DNA from: Clostridium sp. M62/1
GTDB lineage: Bacteria > Bacillota > Clostridia > Lachnospirales > Lachnospiraceae
Direction: 5' to 3'
Assembly: GCF_020736365.1 (NCBI RefSeq)
Contig: NZ_CP085988.1
Location: 2,486,001-2,550,000, forward strand
Length of the DNA stretch: 64,000 nucleotides
The notes below the pieces were generated by a model that was not told the origin of the DNA, ran no database searches, and saw only the letters and a program-made list of their open reading frames with translations. Numbering within the stretch: the stretch's first letter is position 1; each line of letters opens with the position of its first letter. This document shows positions 7,943 to 16,177 of the stretch, one piece after another. Position numbers and translations under genes: made by a program.

Positions 7943-8410
7943 TTATTTCTCTTCTTCCGGCCAATATTCCGGCACTGAATTCTGTGCAATCATGTTATCA
8001 AATATCACTTCCTCCACTACTTTTACGCATTCATCCGTATTTTTTATAATATCCTTTCCCCAAAATCTTATAACCGTCCATCCGAGAAACAGCAGCTGTT
8101 TATTGACCTCATCATCACGTTCTCTGTTTCTGGAAATTTTTTTTATCCAAAATTCTCCGTTCTTTCCATGCTCCAGCTGTGGTTTCAGGATCTCCCAATC
8201 TTTTCCGTGAAAGAACTCACTGTCACAAAATATTGCAATTTTCTGTTTCGTAAGGACAATATCAGGCTTTCCCGGCAAGGCTTCATAGTTTTTTCTGTAT
8301 CTGTACCCTTTGTGCCAAAGCGCCTTTCGAAGGGCTATTTCAATTTTTGTGTTTTTCGAGCGGATACGGCGCATGTTTTCACTGCGTTCAACACTTACGT
8401 TACTTTTCAT
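7943..8410 (-). CDS. vsr: Very-short-patch-repair (Vsr) endonuclease family protein
   Basis: Vsr enzymes nick DNA beside T:G mismatches that arise when 5-methylcytosine deaminates. The 155 residues carry the family's blocks: RIRSKNTKIEIALRKALW near the N-terminus, the catalytic region LPGKPDIVLTKQKIAIFCDS with EFFHGKDW, and KISRNRERD, LGWTVIRFWGKDI. The usual place of W in the FWHGC block is F, and there is no nearby zinc-binding C. It lies 21 bases after the NERD-helicase gene. A repair role alongside the operon's cytosine methyltransferase is likely; an attacking-nuclease role is possible. Confidence 0.88.
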   Translation of the reverse strand: MKSNVSVERSENMRRIRSKNTKIEIALRKALWHKGYRYRKNYEALPGKPDIVLTKQKIAIFCDSEFFHGKDWEILKPQLEHGKNGEFWIKKISRNRERDDEVNKQLLFLGWTVIRFWGKDIIKNTDECVKVVEEVIFDNMIAQNSVPEYWPEEEK

Positions 8411-8431
8411 CTTCCGTCCATTTCCTCCGAA

Positions 8432-10132
8432 TCAATGATGCAGAATAGCGGTACAGTTAAGAAGTGAAGCAAATTCTCTCATGGGTCTTCTGAATTCCCT
8501 TTGTCCCACTGCGTTTTTCATAAAACGGCTACATGCAGCATTATCCATATCCGTCACCACTTCAAGACGCAAACGGGCTCTGGATGCGCCTACATAAAAA
8601 AGAAGAGTGTTCTTCAAAACTGTTTGCTCCGTAAAATCCACCAGTATTACGGCATCTGCTTCAAGCCCCTTGAATTTTCTACAAGTTGTAAAACGGCAAC
8701 CTCCATACGTTCCGAAGGCCGCATAGTTTCCCATGAAGCTGTCCCTTTCCGTTTCAAGCGTCAAAATTACAATGTTCTCAATCCCGGCTTCCTTCAATTC
8801 ATCTATTATGCCATCCACAATTTTTATTTGCGGAACTGAAGCCGCACAGAAATGCAACCTGGGAATTTTCCCTGCAATACTGTTAAGAAAAAGCGTATTA
8901 ATATCCTGCCGGATCAAACTCATGGACGTCCTGCATACATTCTCCGTATTCCGGCAGTTGCGATGCAAGGTCAACTTACAGTCCGCTTCCCTGATAAACT
9001 CTGGAATTTTATCGGCTTGAACTGTCTGGAGCCTGTCGTAGAATACATAAAATGAAGAATCATGATCCGATACAGCCATAACAGCATCATGAAGCAGTCG
9101 AAGAATTCCCGTCTCTTCAATGGCATCCCTACCAAAATCCTGTCCCTCGTCCACAATAACATGTTTATACGGAAAGCTTCCGAAAGCGGCATAATCCTTC
9201 AGTTTTTTTTCGGCCATTCCATAATCGGCACTGGCCGTTCCGCAAAGTCTGCACACATAACCGTCCAGAGTCATGAAATCGATCATGCAATGTCCATAGC
9301 AGGAGATCAGATGTTTTTTAAGTTCTGCGTTGTAGCAAAGAAAAAGGACATGTCCGCCTGCAGCGGCATGACGACGTGCCTTTTCCACCGCAATAAGGGT
9401 CTTTCCCGTTCCAGCGGCTCCGTTAATGACGGCCGTCCTCTGTTCGGAAAGAAAATTAAGAATGCCCGCCTGTTCATTCAGCATCCTGTAAAAGGCCCTG
9501 TGTTTCAAATCCGTATCAAAATTGGCGGAAGGAAATACATTGAATTCAGGGCATAATATTTCCATGATAAGCCTTTCAGACTCATTTTCAGTTAAATTGG
9601 TAATAATCCCTGATCGGACATTCAATGAAAACAGTGCCTCTATATAGGGAAGCGGATTATCAAGCGCTTCGGCACCAAACACAATTGCACGGTCACCCTC
9701 CGGCGGCATGGGAATGGAGTCTATCTGCTCTGCTGAAAGTGACGGCAGCCATACTCCGTGCAAAAACTTTATGCGATCCGCAAGATAGCGGAGCCGACTG
9801 TTCCCGATAAGCTCAATCAGCTTCCATTTATTTGAAGCCGCCTGATTAAACGGACCACCGTTATGCATTGGCTCACCGTTTCCATAGAACCACCGTCCGC
9901 CATGATACGTGACGGCTCCCGCTTTTGCTTCCAGGCAAAGAACTCCCTGCTTCCTGTGAAAAATTACAAAATCCGTCTCACTTTCATAAACGGTCCCATC
10001 TTTTATCCTGGTAATTCTGAAAGAATGAAAAACCGTGTATTCATCCGGAAGCCTTTTAAGAGCTTCAAACATCACATCCTCCAGACTTCCGGGATGAAAT
10101 CTGTTCGGTTTTTCGGGAATCATTACCGCCAT
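8432..10132 (-). CDS. NERD-domain nuclease / UvrD-like SF1 helicase fusion, 566 aa
   Basis: Residues about 14 to 110 form a NERD domain: GSLEDVMFEALKRLP, then ETDFVIFHRKQG and LCLEAKAG supply the D...E-x-K nuclease pattern. The rest is a superfamily 1 helicase core: Walker A INGAAGTGKT (about 235), Walker B VIVDEGQDFGRD, LHRNCRNTENV, and a C-terminal FKGLEADAVILVD and YVGASRARL block. It starts two bases after the drmB stop and is clearly part of the DISARM operon, in the place where DrmC is expected. It could process phage DNA unwound by DrmA/DrmB, which is inference. NERD helicases also occur in other defence islands. Confidence 0.85.
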   Translation of the reverse strand: MAVMIPEKPNRFHPGSLEDVMFEALKRLPDEYTVFHSFRITRIKDGTVYESETDFVIFHRKQGVLCLEAKAGAVTYHGGRWFYGNGEPMHNGGPFNQAASNKWKLIELIGNSRLRYLADRIKFLHGVWLPSLSAEQIDSIPMPPEGDRAIVFGAEALDNPLPYIEALFSLNVRSGIITNLTENESERLIMEILCPEFNVFPSANFDTDLKHRAFYRMLNEQAGILNFLSEQRTAVINGAAGTGKTLIAVEKARRHAAAGGHVLFLCYNAELKKHLISCYGHCMIDFMTLDGYVCRLCGTASADYGMAEKKLKDYAAFGSFPYKHVIVDEGQDFGRDAIEETGILRLLHDAVMAVSDHDSSFYVFYDRLQTVQADKIPEFIREADCKLTLHRNCRNTENVCRTSMSLIRQDINTLFLNSIAGKIPRLHFCAASVPQIKIVDGIIDELKEAGIENIVILTLETERDSFMGNYAAFGTYGGCRFTTCRKFKGLEADAVILVDFTEQTVLKNTLLFYVGASRARLRLEVVTDMDNAACSRFMKNAVGQREFRRPMREFASLLNCTAILHH

Positions 10133-10133
10133 T

Positions 10134-12476
10134 TCATTTCATCCCCTTAATAATCTTCTCCGCTTTCTCCGTATATCCGTCAGGACCATAAATGCATTTC
10201 ATTCCGGCTGCAGACGCAGCATCCCTCCCCGGCTCCTGACCGTAAGAAAAATACAAAATTTTCTGTTCAGGCCAACAGTAATCACACTCCCATTCAGTTG
10301 CGTTTCCTGACAGGGTAAATTTCACATCGCGAAACGGCATTTCTCTTCCTCTGAGCAGACCATTCTCGGTAAGCCGCCTGCTAAATTCACGCTCTCCGTC
10401 CGTTTCCGCAAACTGGAAAATATCCGAAAGAACGGAAGACCAGTCCTCTTCCCTCATATCCGTTCCCGCTACCATGATAAGGCTCCCGAATTCCGGATTA
10501 TTTTCCTCCATCCTTTTATCTGACAAATTGCCCTCACATGCTTTCCAGCCCGCATTTTCATAAAGCTGTTCCCGGAAAAAACCAAGTTTCCTGTTCTCAT
10601 ACGTTCCCACAATAACTCCCCTGTCAAGGAACACATTGAATTCCTCGCAGCAGGTTTCCGGTAAAAGTCCGCAGGAATAACATGCGGAAAGATTCAGAGA
10701 ATCCCTTCCCTGTCCGCTGCTGAGCAGACAAATCGGATCATTGGAACATGTGACGGCGGATTCCACTGCTTTTTTATATATCCGCGGAAACGTGTCATAC
10801 CTTCCCTGCCGTACAAGGCCTCCAAGTGTTCCCTCCGAATCCCCGCTGGCAGTATAAATCAAAATCCCGGCCATTTCTTTTCCCTCAGACGCCTCTCCGC
10901 AATAAATTCGTTCCTTCAGCGAGGATATATTGTACCCGCATTCAAAACTTAACTGCTTGATAAGCAAATGAGACATTGTGTGCAGCAAGAGGAATTTTCC
11001 GGTAATTCTCCTTGGATGCTGACTTCCAAGAAAAGAATTATTATAGTTTTCCTGAAGAATCCGCACACGCTTTTCCAGGGCTGTATTTCCACTGCGCCAC
11101 GCATTTATCACGTCATTATCAAATTCAATGAAAATACCCTCACCGTACACGTTATACCCCGGATACCATTCCGTCTCTTTCTCTTTTGCGGAAACAAACC
11201 TGTCGGATTTTGTTCCTATCATTGATGCGGGGAATGGCTCCATTCTTGAAAATCCCAACAGCACCTGAACTTCCCGTATTTTTTCTATAAGGGAGATCTC
11301 CTTTACAAATGGGATGTCATATCGGGCAATATCCGTCGGCACGCGCTTAAAGTCATCATATTTCGTGCCCTCCACGGATGCTCTCCCGGAAAGCGCGTCA
11401 AATTCGGCCGCGCGGTATTCAATGCTTCCCGTATCATAGTTAACCGCATTGTCCGGAAGCAGGCGGCGTTCAAGAATTTCTTTTACCTGTCCTTTCTCGC
11501 AGCCAATATTGTCGGCTATCTTTTTTGAGTAGTCTTCAACACTTGACAAAATGTTCTCTTCCATCACCTCAGTGGGTATTCCCCTCATGGTCCTTATCGT
11601 TTTTATTGCATTTCTGAATTCATCGTACAGCCTGCTATCCTCGATTTTTCGATTAATTATATTTGAAAACGGTGGAATCACAAGGGAACTCGCGGTTACC
11701 GGGAAATATACCGATGAGCTTCCCCTCTGAAGCACCTTTGGATACAAGCCGCAGTCTTTATCCCTTACCCCTTTCCACGGATGTCCTCCGTCACACGTAA
11801 AATTGTATTTTCCAGGATACTTTTTATCCAGTTTTTCGAATTCCCCTTCATTAAATGCACCGTTCAGGGTTGTTGCGGCACCGCAGGTTCTGCACCTTAA
11901 ACTGAGGCCTTCCAGGCCTTCCGAAGCTACGGGACTGGTTTTAAACTCCAGGCAGGGATTCTCACAGACATCCTTAGCCCCGCCGAAATTTTTGGCATGT
12001 GTCCATTTTACCCACGGAAAATCATTTATATGTCCATGCTCGCAAACCGTAATGATTCTTGCCACCACCAGCTCCACATGATCCCTCGGGCATCTCAGCC
12101 TGCGGCTCATATCGGGATTGTTAACTTTATCCCTTTCCTTCGTCTGACTGTTATACTCCGCAATCCATTTCGAAAGCGGTTGAAATCGGCGGCATTTCGG
12201 GCAAAAATACCATTCGGGAAAACGGGCATATGAAATTCCGTCACGATTCTTGCCTCCGGCCGGCATCCCAAAATACCGCACTCCGAGGGATTTTTCCAGA
12301 CGTTCATCGTGAATTGGGATAACCTCATCCTCCCAGTATTCCGGTGCCGCGGTCATCAAAGTCTGTGACGGAAAATCCACCATCGCGCCAACGCCGTACT
12401 GCAGTACCGCCTGTGCGGCACGTACCGAGTGCGATGTTGAATTAAGCCTGATTTTTTCAATTGACCTTACGTCCAT
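10134..12476 (-). CDS. drmB: DISARM protein DrmB (DUF1998), 780 aa
   Basis: The N-terminus IRLNSTSHSVRAAQAVLQYG and VGAMVDFPSQTL are typical of DrmB. Several C-x2-C pairs are visible (FCPKCRRF, LRCRTCGA, and later SACYSCGLLPETCCEE), with LLHTMSHLLIKQL and FECGY of the DUF1998 domain around residues 505 to 530. DrmB works with the DrmA helicase and is a core DISARM component. ATG at 12476 has GGAGGG about nine bases upstream, inside the end of drmA; the two genes are only two bases apart. Loss of this gene should abolish defence if the family parallel holds. Confidence 0.85.
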   Translation of the reverse strand: MDVRSIEKIRLNSTSHSVRAAQAVLQYGVGAMVDFPSQTLMTAAPEYWEDEVIPIHDERLEKSLGVRYFGMPAGGKNRDGISYARFPEWYFCPKCRRFQPLSKWIAEYNSQTKERDKVNNPDMSRRLRCPRDHVELVVARIITVCEHGHINDFPWVKWTHAKNFGGAKDVCENPCLEFKTSPVASEGLEGLSLRCRTCGAATTLNGAFNEGEFEKLDKKYPGKYNFTCDGGHPWKGVRDKDCGLYPKVLQRGSSSVYFPVTASSLVIPPFSNIINRKIEDSRLYDEFRNAIKTIRTMRGIPTEVMEENILSSVEDYSKKIADNIGCEKGQVKEILERRLLPDNAVNYDTGSIEYRAAEFDALSGRASVEGTKYDDFKRVPTDIARYDIPFVKEISLIEKIREVQVLLGFSRMEPFPASMIGTKSDRFVSAKEKETEWYPGYNVYGEGIFIEFDNDVINAWRSGNTALEKRVRILQENYNNSFLGSQHPRRITGKFLLLHTMSHLLIKQLSFECGYNISSLKERIYCGEASEGKEMAGILIYTASGDSEGTLGGLVRQGRYDTFPRIYKKAVESAVTCSNDPICLLSSGQGRDSLNLSACYSCGLLPETCCEEFNVFLDRGVIVGTYENRKLGFFREQLYENAGWKACEGNLSDKRMEENNPEFGSLIMVAGTDMREEDWSSVLSDIFQFAETDGEREFSRRLTENGLLRGREMPFRDVKFTLSGNATEWECDYCWPEQKILYFSYGQEPGRDAASAAGMKCIYGPDGYTEKAEKIIKGMK

Positions 12477-12478
12477 GC

Positions 12479-15400
12479 TTATTTTCCCTCCTTCCAATTA
12501 ATAACGCTGCCCGGAACCATGACATCGACGTTTCTCATGGAAGTCATTGTCTCAAATGCCGGATCATCACGGAATGTTCCGAATGTCTTCATCAGGCGTT
12601 GTCCCGGACCATCGGGGCCTTTCAACATAAATTTCTTTCCGTAACAAAAACCTTCTTCTGCCTCCTGAGCAAGTTCCTCCCATTTTTTCAGGATTTCCTT
12701 CATTTCCGAACGTATCGCTTCGGAATCATCCTCCATGTATGGATTTATCCTCCGATTGATGTCCGCACAGCGTTCCGCAATAAAATCACAGATTTTGTTG
12801 ACGGTTTCGCCGTATTCCTCACACCGGAATTTGACCGCATCGTTTTCCCCGCACAATAACTTTTCGGAAAGCCTTATGTATGCAATCAGTACGGCATGAA
12901 GGGCTCTCTTCCTTGACGGTCCCGAAAACGGGGTCGCCCCCGTCGGTTCCACATGCCGATAAAAGGATTCGTGATAGGAACGAAACTGTTCATAATGTGA
13001 CCGATCCCTGCTCTTCCCCCCGTCATACATGACAAATGCCACACCGGGATATTCGCGTCCCACGCGGCTGGATGCCTGAATGTACTCACTCGTAAGTTTT
13101 GGCTGTCCGACAATCAGCATTACGTTCAGCCGGGCCACATCTATTCCGACTGAAATCATGTTCGTTGCAAGAAGAACATTGCATGGATACGGCGGCATAC
13201 GTTTTTTTATGCGCTCCGTCGAATAACATACCTTTTCCAGCTTGTCCAGAGTATGATTCAACTGCGTTGTGGTCACACGGCTTGTCAACTCATCGGCCGT
13301 TCCAATGCTTCTTACCTCTGCACTGGAGCGGAGGCGATAACACATTCTCTTCATGAAGTCCTTAACGTCATCATCCACCATCGTTGCGGCTTTTCCAAGA
13401 TCCTTAAGACTGTTGTAATAGGCAGTCAACGTCCAGAATTTATCTCTAACCTCATCCGGCAGATCCATGTCCTTTGCTTTTTGGAGCATTGCCGCCATGG
13501 CCCTGATTTCCATCATGGCCTTTGTCTTTCCCGAAGGCATAAGTCCGACGTATTTTCTCCCGAACACCTCATGCCCGTAATCAATTTTGGATTCCCTGGC
13601 AAAAAATGAATCCTCCGCATCAAGCGCCGGAGCCGGAAACTGGCTGACATCCCGGTCGTACAGAGCCGCGCATTGCTCAACCGCATGCCTGATCGTTGCA
13701 GTCGATGCCACGATTTTCGTGACATTTCCTTTCCGGCGGCAAAGGGCGTCTACGGCGCTCTCGTAAAGTCCCACCATTGTTCCCAAGGGTCCGGATATAA
13801 GATGCAGCTCGTCCTGTATGATAAGCTCTGGAGCCCTGTTGTCATTTCCAAGCGCAAAGAAATTCCCGATCCTTTCATTCCAAGGAAGCATGGCAAACTT
13901 ATCAACGGTTCCAAAAAGCAGCGTCGGCGGATCCCTGTAAAGTTCATCATCCACAACCTGAACCGGGAGTCCAGCTCCGAATTGGCAGCTCTGTCTCGTG
14001 CAGAAAAGCTCAAATCTGTTTCCACCACGCATTCTGTAACCGAATTCGCCCCGGATTTTCCCCTTTGAATCCGTTTCCCTTACCATCCTCGTCCCACACC
14101 ATGGACATTTCAGAACCTGAAACTTATTATGAGTCTCCTTGGCATATCCCAGGCTGTTCTCCGTCGCGGAAGTTAATTTTTCCAAATGTATTTTTGCCTT
14201 TTTCGACTCATTCGGCGTATGATCCCCGCCGATCCAAAGTCCTATTGTAATCGGTGTCTTTCCCAGCGTATATACCGGGTAACGCGGATTTTTCGCACAG
14301 CAATCCTTTCTGATTACTTCACATGCACAGATCAGTGTTGAAGCCCTGGTAAACTGCTGAGCGGCAAGAAGTCTGAGCGTATATCTCATAATGACCGATG
14401 TTCCGGCACTCTCCTTCGGATAACGCAGACGTCTGTAAAAAATTGTCATTGCAGTAAGACCGAGATATGCTTCCGTCTTTCCTCCTCCGGTAGGAAACCA
14501 TATCAGATCCACCACGGATCTGTCCCTTGATTCCTCGCTGGTAACCGATGCAACATCAAGGAGCATAAATGCAAGCTGAAACGGTCTCCATGCATACCTG
14601 TCTTCCGGGAATTCCGTATCTGCAGTTCGGTAATCCAAGCTTTTCAGTACACCGGACAATTCCTTCTCATCCGGGAAGGTTGACGGCCATTTTCTCTGTA
14701 TGACAAGCTGAACCCTCTGCATAAACATTGCCCGGTTTGCCAGCTGAAATGCGCTCCATGCCCTGTCGTTGCTCTCAAGTATGGCAACTCCGTTCCGCAT
14801 CCTTTCGCATGCAGCACGACATCCTTCAAGATTTCTCTCTGCCACCGCCTTAAATCGATTCTCCAGATTTCCTATGCGCTTGCAAAGTCCGTCAATCCAT
14901 GCTGAATAGGAGCTCACAAGACTTGTTAAATCTCTTATTTTCAGTTCTTTGCCGGTATCGTCAAGATCGGAAAGATACTTCATGGACAGTGTTCTCTTGT
15001 CAACCCCGCAGTTTTCAGGGAGATTAAAGTCCATTGACGGCACCTCCGCCTCCGGGAAAAAGTCATTTCTGATGACCCCCTCTCCCTTTTCGTTAATATT
15101 CCAATTTACGGCCGTCCCAAGACCGGTTCCGTACACATGTTTGTTTCTGTATTGCAGTTCCAGGGACTTTTCTTCCTCATCAAGAATATTAAAGTCGGCA
15201 GTTCCGGCATATTCAATAAATTTAAACTTATTGTCGGATGTGTCAATCTTAAGTTCCGGCTGAAATACGCAGTTCTCACCCGTGGCATATCCCGTTCTCT
15301 TGTTTACCAGCATGATCGTAAGGGATGTACTTCCGTTCTCCATTTCCCTCCGAAGGGCGGTAATGCCTACCAGATCCGAATCCAGATTTTCCGCACATTC

Positions 15401-16177
15401 CACATAATCAGAGTTTCCAAACCGGATAACAACATCATGATATTCGTGCGGCTCCCTGACATGTCCTCTTTTCAGTTGATCCGCAAGTTTATACATATTA
15501 TCGATGATATGATCGTCATCCGTGTCCAAAAGATCCCGTTCCTTCAGTTTTCTTACTTCTCCCCGGTTAAACCCCCTGCACATTTTCAGACACTTTTCAG
15601 AATTATCATAAACAATGTATGATGATATCTCTTCGGGTACGGCCCAACCGTCCGGCCGTGCAAGAACAAATGGAATCCTGCAGTCCGTCAGCCGCGCTTT
15701 CCTGTATGTACCATATTTAACGGACATTCGTACAGCATCCGTGTCGCCCTTAACAAAAAAGGAAATTCCAAAGGAAGACGGCATGTTTTGGGCCGCAAGG
15801 CTTACTTCCTCATCCAGATTGTCCTCCGAATCGGGGTCATCATCCGCATCATCACTTTTGTCCTGTTTTTCCGTTATGTCCGCTTTTCTTTCAACATTGT
15901 CTTCCGGTTCTGCCACGGTTTCCTCGTCACTCATTTCAAAATCATCTGCTGCTTCATCCTCCTCGGAATCGCGGTCAACATCCCCGTTATCCGCTTTTAC
16001 CCTGTTTCCCTGGGGAAAGAGTATTCCTATGGAATATCTTTTTTCCGGAGAGGTGGTTATCAGTTCATGTTCCGCATCCGGAACGGAAACCTCGGAACCG
16101 GGACCCAGCAGTTCATTTCTTACCAGGGAGATAAATTCATCCCTTGCGCCAAGCATCTCACTTTTAACACTCATCAT
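12479..16177 (-). CDS. drmA: DISARM helicase DrmA, 1232 aa
   Basis: This large SF2-type helicase carries Walker A WFPTGGGKTEAYLGL (about residue 570), the DExH box LIIQDELHLISGPLG (about 795), motif III VASTATIR and the C-terminal helicase motif YIQASSRVGREYPG (about 1070). An acidic low-complexity stretch around residues 60 to 130 (DRDSEEDEAADDFEM) separates an N-terminal region from the core. Four cysteines (LKCPWCGTRM, ELFCTRQSC) may bind zinc. It is the size and arrangement of DrmA. Its start overlaps the stop of drmE as TAATG, so translation is coupled. Confidence 0.87.
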   Translation of the reverse strand: MMSVKSEMLGARDEFISLVRNELLGPGSEVSVPDAEHELITTSPEKRYSIGILFPQGNRVKADNGDVDRDSEEDEAADDFEMSDEETVAEPEDNVERKADITEKQDKSDDADDDPDSEDNLDEEVSLAAQNMPSSFGISFFVKGDTDAVRMSVKYGTYRKARLTDCRIPFVLARPDGWAVPEEISSYIVYDNSEKCLKMCRGFNRGEVRKLKERDLLDTDDDHIIDNMYKLADQLKRGHVREPHEYHDVVIRFGNSDYVECAENLDSDLVGITALRREMENGSTSLTIMLVNKRTGYATGENCVFQPELKIDTSDNKFKFIEYAGTADFNILDEEEKSLELQYRNKHVYGTGLGTAVNWNINEKGEGVIRNDFFPEAEVPSMDFNLPENCGVDKRTLSMKYLSDLDDTGKELKIRDLTSLVSSYSAWIDGLCKRIGNLENRFKAVAERNLEGCRAACERMRNGVAILESNDRAWSAFQLANRAMFMQRVQLVIQRKWPSTFPDEKELSGVLKSLDYRTADTEFPEDRYAWRPFQLAFMLLDVASVTSEESRDRSVVDLIWFPTGGGKTEAYLGLTAMTIFYRRLRYPKESAGTSVIMRYTLRLLAAQQFTRASTLICACEVIRKDCCAKNPRYPVYTLGKTPITIGLWIGGDHTPNESKKAKIHLEKLTSATENSLGYAKETHNKFQVLKCPWCGTRMVRETDSKGKIRGEFGYRMRGGNRFELFCTRQSCQFGAGLPVQVVDDELYRDPPTLLFGTVDKFAMLPWNERIGNFFALGNDNRAPELIIQDELHLISGPLGTMVGLYESAVDALCRRKGNVTKIVASTATIRHAVEQCAALYDRDVSQFPAPALDAEDSFFARESKIDYGHEVFGRKYVGLMPSGKTKAMMEIRAMAAMLQKAKDMDLPDEVRDKFWTLTAYYNSLKDLGKAATMVDDDVKDFMKRMCYRLRSSAEVRSIGTADELTSRVTTTQLNHTLDKLEKVCYSTERIKKRMPPYPCNVLLATNMISVGIDVARLNVMLIVGQPKLTSEYIQASSRVGREYPGVAFVMYDGGKSRDRSHYEQFRSYHESFYRHVEPTGATPFSGPSRKRALHAVLIAYIRLSEKLLCGENDAVKFRCEEYGETVNKICDFIAERCADINRRINPYMEDDSEAIRSEMKEILKKWEELAQEAEEGFCYGKKFMLKGPDGPGQRLMKTFGTFRDDPAFETMTSMRNVDVMVPGSVINWKEGK

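Noticed and set aside
8432..10132. Calling the NERD-helicase gene DrmC
   Set aside because: DrmC carries a phospholipase-D motif (H-x-K-x4-D); this protein has NERD and SF1 helicase motifs instead and is twice as long.
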